Shown here piece after piece: positions 43,456 through 47,656 of a DNA stretch of 47,656 bases. The DNA comes from Streptosporangiaceae bacterium (GTDB lineage: Bacteria > Actinomycetota > Actinomycetes > Streptosporangiales > Streptosporangiaceae), in assembly GCA_030041195.1 (NCBI GenBank), contig JASHOI010000535.1:1-47656 (forward strand), read 5' to 3'. Every line of letters begins with the position of its first letter. Positions within the stretch are counted from its first letter, which is position 1. Below the pieces are notes generated by a model. The model searched no databases. It was not told the origin of the DNA and worked only from the letters and a program-made list of their open reading frames with translations. Position numbers and translations under genes: made by a program.

Positions 43456-44505
43456 CTAGGTCCGCCGTCCCGCCCGTCCCCGCGAGGCGGCTGCCAGCCG
43501 CGAGCCCGCCTTGGCCAGCCGCACCCGCAGCTGATTGATGGGCTCAAGCACGGAATACGTCCAGTAGGCGTTCCGCTCCACCAGCAGGAATTTTACCCCG
43601 CGTGCACCGGGCGGCCGCTGATAGGCCGCTGGCCGGTAGCGGGCGAAGTCCTCGTGCATGCGGCGGAAATACCGGCCGCGGGCGGAGCGGGGCACCAGCG
43701 GAAGTACCGTCGTGTAGTGCCAGATGGCGCGCTCGAACAGCGCCGCCTGCACGTGAGCGGCCGGCGCCGGATCGGACCGCGCGACCAGGGCGAACACCCA
43801 CTCGTACGAGCACAGGATCCGCAGCTGCCCGCTGCTGCTGACCGACATGAACGCCCCGGGCCTGGCCCGCCGGTACCGGTAGCAGACCCGGGCCAGTGCG
43901 CTGATCCGCTCCGCGCCGAGCAGCATCGCGCAGGTGAGGGGCACGTCCTCGTGGATCCCGTCGGGGAACTCCACGCCGAGGCCGGCCAGGAACGCGCGGC
44001 GGATCACCTTGCTCCACGAGGTCATCGTGAGCTGGATCAGCTGCGGCTGCTCGGCCAGGGTGAATGCCCCGGCGGGAGCGGCGCGGAGCAGGGCCGCGCC
44101 AGGGCTCGGCCGGGTTACGCCGCCCGGGTACAGCTCCTCGTAGTCGATCAGCAGCACGTCGGGCCGGTCCTGCGCGAGCCTGGCCGCGACGGCCCCGAGC
44201 GCCCCGCTGGCCAGCAGGTCGTCGGCGTCGACGAACCACACGTACTCGCCGGACGCGTGCGCCAGGCCGGCGTTGCGCGCGTTGCCGGGACCGGCGTTGC
44301 CGGCCAGGTGCAGCACCCGCAGCCGCGGATCGTCCTTGGCGCGGGCGTCCAGGATCCGGCCGGAGCCGTCCGGCGAGGCGTCGTCGACCGCGATCACCTC
44401 GGCGCCGTCGGGTGCCTGGCCCAGGATCGAGTCGAGGCAGGCGTCCAGGTACGCCTCGACCCCGTACACCGGGACGATAACGCTGATCGTCGGCTGCGCT
44501 GGCAT
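43456..44505 (-). CDS. Family 2 glycosyltransferase
   Basis: This GT-A fold enzyme of 349 residues begins ISVIVPVYGVEAYLDACLDS, then ILGQAPDGAEVIAVDDASPD, NAGPGNARNAGLAHASGEYV and the metal-binding WFVDADD (about 91-97). An IHEDVPLTC segment near 183 could supply the catalytic base region. No membrane helix is evident. Such enzymes build cell-wall or exopolysaccharide glycans. The gene is 13 bases after the MMPL gene, so export of a glycolipid product is possible. Confidence 0.87.
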   Translation of the reverse strand: MPAQPTISVIVPVYGVEAYLDACLDSILGQAPDGAEVIAVDDASPDGSGRILDARAKDDPRLRVLHLAGNAGPGNARNAGLAHASGEYVWFVDADDLLASGALGAVAARLAQDRPDVLLIDYEELYPGGVTRPSPGAALLRAAPAGAFTLAEQPQLIQLTMTSWSKVIRRAFLAGLGVEFPDGIHEDVPLTCAMLLGAERISALARVCYRYRRARPGAFMSVSSSGQLRILCSYEWVFALVARSDPAPAAHVQAALFERAIWHYTTVLPLVPRSARGRYFRRMHEDFARYRPAAYQRPPGARGVKFLLVERNAYWTYSVLEPINQLRVRLAKAGSRLAAASRGRAGRRT

Positions 44506-44518
44506 GTGGTCCCGCGGA

Positions 44519-46996
44519 TCAGGGCAGGGGGTCCGGCTGCCGGGGCTGCCCGGGCGGTGCCGCGGGCGCCGGCGGGCCGGCGTCAGCTGCGGCCAGCGGC
44601 AGGTCGGCGCTGACCCGGCTCATCCGCGATGGCCACCAGTTCCACCTGCCGAGCAGCACCACCGTGGAGGGCACCAGCAGCGTGCGCACGAGGAAGGTGT
44701 CCATCAGGATGCCCAGCGCCAGACCGAGGCCGATGTCGCGGATCTGCTCGCCGCCCGAGCCGCTGCCGGCCACCACGGTCAGCACCAGGAACGTGCCAGC
44801 CAGCACCAGGCCCGCGGACGTCACCGTGGTGCCGGTCCGGCTGAGCGCGCGCCTGACCGCCTCCCGCAGCGGGTGCGGGCGCGCCTCTTCCCTGATCCTG
44901 GTCATCACCAGGATGTTGTAGTCCTCGCCCAGGGCCAGCAGGAAGATGAACATCAGGAACGGCATGAAGAACACCAGCCCGCCGCTGCCGCCGATCTTGA
45001 TGAAGATCAGCACGGACAGGCCGAGCGCGGCCAGGTAGGAGATGCCGACCGACGCGATCAGGTACAGCGGCGCCACCACGCTGCGCAGCACCAGGGCCAG
45101 CAGGATGCCGATGGCCACGATAGCGATCGGGACGATGTGCTTCAGGTCGCTGTTCGAGATGTTGCTGATGTCGTAGAGGGCCGGCGCCTCGCCGCCGACA
45201 GCGGATTCGGCGGCTCCGATCGACCTGCCCACCTTCGTGGTCTCGGCGCGGATCGAGGGCACGGCGTTCATCGCCGACGTGCTGCCGGGGTCACCGGCCT
45301 TGAGGCTGGTGGAGAACTGCACCGTGCGGCCGTCGCCGGAGACGTAGTTGGCGGTGGCCCGGTAGACGTCGTAGCCGATGGCCGGCACGGCGCTGTGCGC
45401 GGGCGCGACGGGCGGCAGCGTGCCGGCCGGGCCGAGCGCGGCGTGCAGCTCGGAGTACTGCTGCGGCGTCAGCATCGCTCCGACCGGATTCAGCGGCCCG
45501 GTGACCTGCGTGAACAGGCCGCTGGCCCGGAGTTCGGCCGTCGCGGCGGCCACCGGTGCCGGGTCCTGCCACACCTGGGTGCGGAACCGGAAGATCAGGC
45601 TGGTCGGGTTCGCCGCCGACTGCGGGAAGTACTTGGTCAGCAGCGCCTGGCCGGCCGCCGAGTCGCTGCCAGCCGGTGGCGCGGTGTTCCCGCCAAAGCC
45701 CGCTGCGGTGTAACCGAAGACCGCCACGCCGAGCCCGCCGAAGAAGATCACGCCCGCGAGCAGGGTCGGCACCGGGTGCCGGACGATCCTCCCGGCAACC
45801 CGGCCCCAGACGCCCGGGTTGCCGCTGCCCTGGATGTTCCACGGCAGCAGCTTCGGCCGGCCGAACACGCCGCGGAACAGCGAGCGCTTGATGCACAGCA
45901 GCGACAGCCGGACCGAGAGCAGCGCGGGCAGCAGGGTCAGCGCGGCGAGCAGCGTGACCCCGATCGCGATGGCGAACGGCGCGGCCAGGCCGGAGTAGAA
46001 GGCGAAGCTGGCCAGCAGCAGGGTCAGCACCGCCGCGATCACGGTCGCGGCGGAGAACGTGATCGACTCGCCGACCTTGGTGACCGACCAGACGATCGCG
46101 TCCCGGGCCGACGGCCGGGCCCGGACCAGGTCGCTGGCCACGCTGCCGCCCAGTCCGGCGGCACCCGGGTAGCGCTCGCCCGCCGTTTCTTGCGGGCGGG
46201 AGCGCAGTTCCTCGCGGACCCGGAACACCAGGAACAGCCCGTAGTCGGTGCCGGCCCCGAGCACCAGCACGATCATCAGGAACTGGGCCAGCGAGGACAC
46301 CTGCAGGCCGTGCTCGGCGGCCTCGGCGACCAGCGGCCCGGAGATCGTGACCGAGAGCAGCGGCGGGATCAGCGTGGTCAGCGCCAGCGTCAGCGACCGG
46401 AAGATCACAACCAGCAGGATGATGATGAACAGCAGCGACAGGTCCTCGACCCGGTCGCCGGTGGAACCCGACGCCTTCTGCTGGTCCACGGCCGCGGCGA
46501 CATCACCGGCCAGGTGCACCTGCAGTCCCGCGGGCAGCCCGGCGCTGGCGATCTTGGCTCGCAGCGCGTCCACCAGGTCCAGCGCGGCGTCCGGGTTCCC
46601 CCCGTTCATCTGGGCCAGCACCACGAGCTGGTCCGCGTGGCCGTCCGGTGAGATCCCGGCGTCCAGGACCTTGGCCACGCCGGACACCGACCTCAGCCGG
46701 CCCTGCAGCGCCGCCATGGCCGCCTCGTCGGCCGGGGTGAGCGGCGCGGCGGTGCGCGCAGCGACGACCGGGATCGGCTCCAGCCCGGCCGTGCCGAACG
46801 GCGCGGCCAGCACCGCGGCGCGCTCGCTGGGCGCGCTGGCCGGCAGGAACTTGATGTTGTTGGGCTGCGACACGTTGGCAAGCGACGGCAGCTGGGTGGC
46901 CGCGGCGATCGCGCCGGCGATCCACACCACGACGACCAGCCAGCGGAACCGGACGGCAAAGCGCCCGATGGCGCCGAAGACAGCGTCGATACGCAT
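44519..46996 (-). CDS. MMPL/RND-superfamily lipid transporter
   Basis: This 825-residue transporter has two RND-type halves, each with one helix, an extracellular domain and a five-helix bundle. The N-terminus RFRWLVVVVWIAGAIAAATQ is helix 1; GAGTDYGLFLVFRVREELRS (about 255) and ALGEDYNILVMTRIREEARP (about 710) are the paired motifs whose Asp-Tyr residues relay protons in MmpL3. Relatives move lipids or peptides across the membrane. No substrate is shown. It lies 67 bases downstream of a MarR-type gene on the same strand, which probably controls it. Confidence 0.9.
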   Translation of the reverse strand: MRIDAVFGAIGRFAVRFRWLVVVVWIAGAIAAATQLPSLANVSQPNNIKFLPASAPSERAAVLAAPFGTAGLEPIPVVAARTAAPLTPADEAAMAALQGRLRSVSGVAKVLDAGISPDGHADQLVVLAQMNGGNPDAALDLVDALRAKIASAGLPAGLQVHLAGDVAAAVDQQKASGSTGDRVEDLSLLFIIILLVVIFRSLTLALTTLIPPLLSVTISGPLVAEAAEHGLQVSSLAQFLMIVLVLGAGTDYGLFLVFRVREELRSRPQETAGERYPGAAGLGGSVASDLVRARPSARDAIVWSVTKVGESITFSAATVIAAVLTLLLASFAFYSGLAAPFAIAIGVTLLAALTLLPALLSVRLSLLCIKRSLFRGVFGRPKLLPWNIQGSGNPGVWGRVAGRIVRHPVPTLLAGVIFFGGLGVAVFGYTAAGFGGNTAPPAGSDSAAGQALLTKYFPQSAANPTSLIFRFRTQVWQDPAPVAAATAELRASGLFTQVTGPLNPVGAMLTPQQYSELHAALGPAGTLPPVAPAHSAVPAIGYDVYRATANYVSGDGRTVQFSTSLKAGDPGSTSAMNAVPSIRAETTKVGRSIGAAESAVGGEAPALYDISNISNSDLKHIVPIAIVAIGILLALVLRSVVAPLYLIASVGISYLAALGLSVLIFIKIGGSGGLVFFMPFLMFIFLLALGEDYNILVMTRIREEARPHPLREAVRRALSRTGTTVTSAGLVLAGTFLVLTVVAGSGSGGEQIRDIGLGLALGILMDTFLVRTLLVPSTVVLLGRWNWWPSRMSRVSADLPLAAADAGPPAPAAPPGQPRQPDPLP

Positions 46997-47063
46997 AGTC
47001 AGAGAGCGTAACGAGGCGCGCTGACCGGGGATGAGGGCACGCCGGCCGCCGGGCAGGCCCGGG

Positions 47064-47600
47064 TCAGCCGCCCGGCGGGCCGAGCTCGCCGCCCGGGTCG
47101 TCGGCCAGCGCGTCGACAGCCCCGGTGAGCTCGCGCAGCCCGGGCAGCGCGGCGGCCAGCGCGCCGCGGCTGGCCGGGCCCAGGCTGGTGATCGCTGCCT
47201 GCAGGATGCGCTCGTTGACCTCCTGCCAGCGGCCGACCATCGCTGATCCCTCGGCGGTCAGCTCCAGCGACGCCGTCCGGCGGTCCAGCTGCCCGCCGGT
47301 CCTGCTGACCAGGCCGGCCCGGCGCAGTCCGTACACGAGCGTGGCGACCGAGCTCGGCGCCAGCCGGAGCAGGCGCGCGAGCTGGCCCGGCCGCGCCCCG
47401 GGATTGTCGGCGAGGCAGGACAGCAGTTCCAGCTGGGCGACCGAGAGCCCGCCGGGCAGCGTCCCATCCCGCCCGGCAGCACGCGCGGCGCGCCGCATCG
47501 CGCGGCGCAGCCGCGAGACCACGTCGGCGATCTCGAGGCCCAGCGGATCCGTTTGGGCGTCGGCCGCCGGCGCGACCAAGGCCGGCTCAGCCGAAGACAC
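47064..47600 (-). CDS. MarR family transcriptional regulator
   Basis: The protein has 178 residues starting at GTG. After about 20 disordered residues comes a winged helix: DVVSRLRRAMRRAARAAG, LSVAQLELLSCLADNPGARP then GQLARLLRLAPSSVATLVYG, and RRAGLVSRTGGQLDRRTASL, the DRR wing typical of MarR. The last 50 residues form the dimerisation helices. It precedes the MMPL transporter gene and probably represses that operon until a ligand binds, as many MarR proteins do with efflux genes. Confidence 0.88.
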   Translation of the reverse strand: MSSAEPALVAPAADAQTDPLGLEIADVVSRLRRAMRRAARAAGRDGTLPGGLSVAQLELLSCLADNPGARPGQLARLLRLAPSSVATLVYGLRRAGLVSRTGGQLDRRTASLELTAEGSAMVGRWQEVNERILQAAITSLGPASRGALAAALPGLRELTGAVDALADDPGGELGPPGG

Positions 47601-47656
47601 CGGACGGGCCCCTCTCGTGAGCCGGGCCTGCGCCGCCCAGCGGCCGGATGATCGCG

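Noticed and set aside
44273..46651. 792-codon plus-strand frame opposite the MMPL gene
   Set aside because: The product is Gln/Arg/Gly low-complexity sequence with no domain, while the opposite strand encodes a complete transporter.

Overview
The window is GC-rich DNA from an actinomycete. F420/FMN-type oxidoreductases, a KstR-like TetR repressor, GTG starts with GTGA/ATGA stop-start overlaps, and a RamB-type regulator divergent from isocitrate lyase all point that way; the genus cannot be fixed from sequence alone. No rRNA, tRNA, CRISPR array, transposase or phage gene was seen. Almost all of it is chromosomal acyl-CoA catabolism.

Module A (1-15.7 kb) is a regulated catabolic cluster around a KstR-like TetR gene (7652-8278). 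The leftward arm encodes an MFS permease, two family III CoA-transferases, a crotonase, an LLM-class flavin oxidoreductase, an N-terminally truncated nitronate monooxygenase remnant and an HsaA-like flavin monooxygenase cut by the window edge. The rightward arm encodes a 17beta-HSD4-like SDR, a DUF35 zinc-ribbon/OB protein, an Ltp2-like thiolase, a double-hotdog MaoC hydratase, an acyl-CoA ligase, two crotonases and a split-barrel flavin/F420 protein. The order ligase, hydratase, dehydrogenase, DUF35-thiolase resembles aldolytic side-chain removal as known for steroids; the substrate is unknown. Three good and one weak copy of a CAGAAYnnRTTCTG palindrome mark the promoters of this module.

The spacer (15.7-18.2 kb) holds small accessory genes: a VapBC-type toxin-antitoxin pair, a VOC protein, a MmcQ/YjbR protein, an internally deleted DinB-like protein and a pyridoxamine-phosphate-oxidase-like protein.

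Module B (18.3-34.5 kb) is a second catabolic cluster with its own TetR regulator. It contains two crotonases, an SDR, two acyl-CoA ligases, two thiolases, a phytoene-desaturase-like FAD enzyme, an acyl-CoA dehydrogenase, a small protein, and the alpha and beta subunits of a Rieske ring-hydroxylating oxygenase. An alpha/beta hydrolase and a metallo-beta-lactamase-fold hydrolase run divergently. AT-rich islands with related sequence precede its transcription units, suggesting one regulon that activates, oxygenates, beta-oxidises and thiolytically cleaves a carboxylate.

The right part (34.5-47.7 kb) is more general. It holds two small membrane proteins, a PQQ-type beta-propeller lipoprotein, an acyl-CoA dehydrogenase divergent from a crotonase across a 16-bp palindrome, RamB divergent from AceA (glyoxylate shunt, fitting growth on acetyl-CoA from the two modules), a membrane protein, a family 2 glycosyltransferase, an MMPL transporter and its likely MarR regulator.
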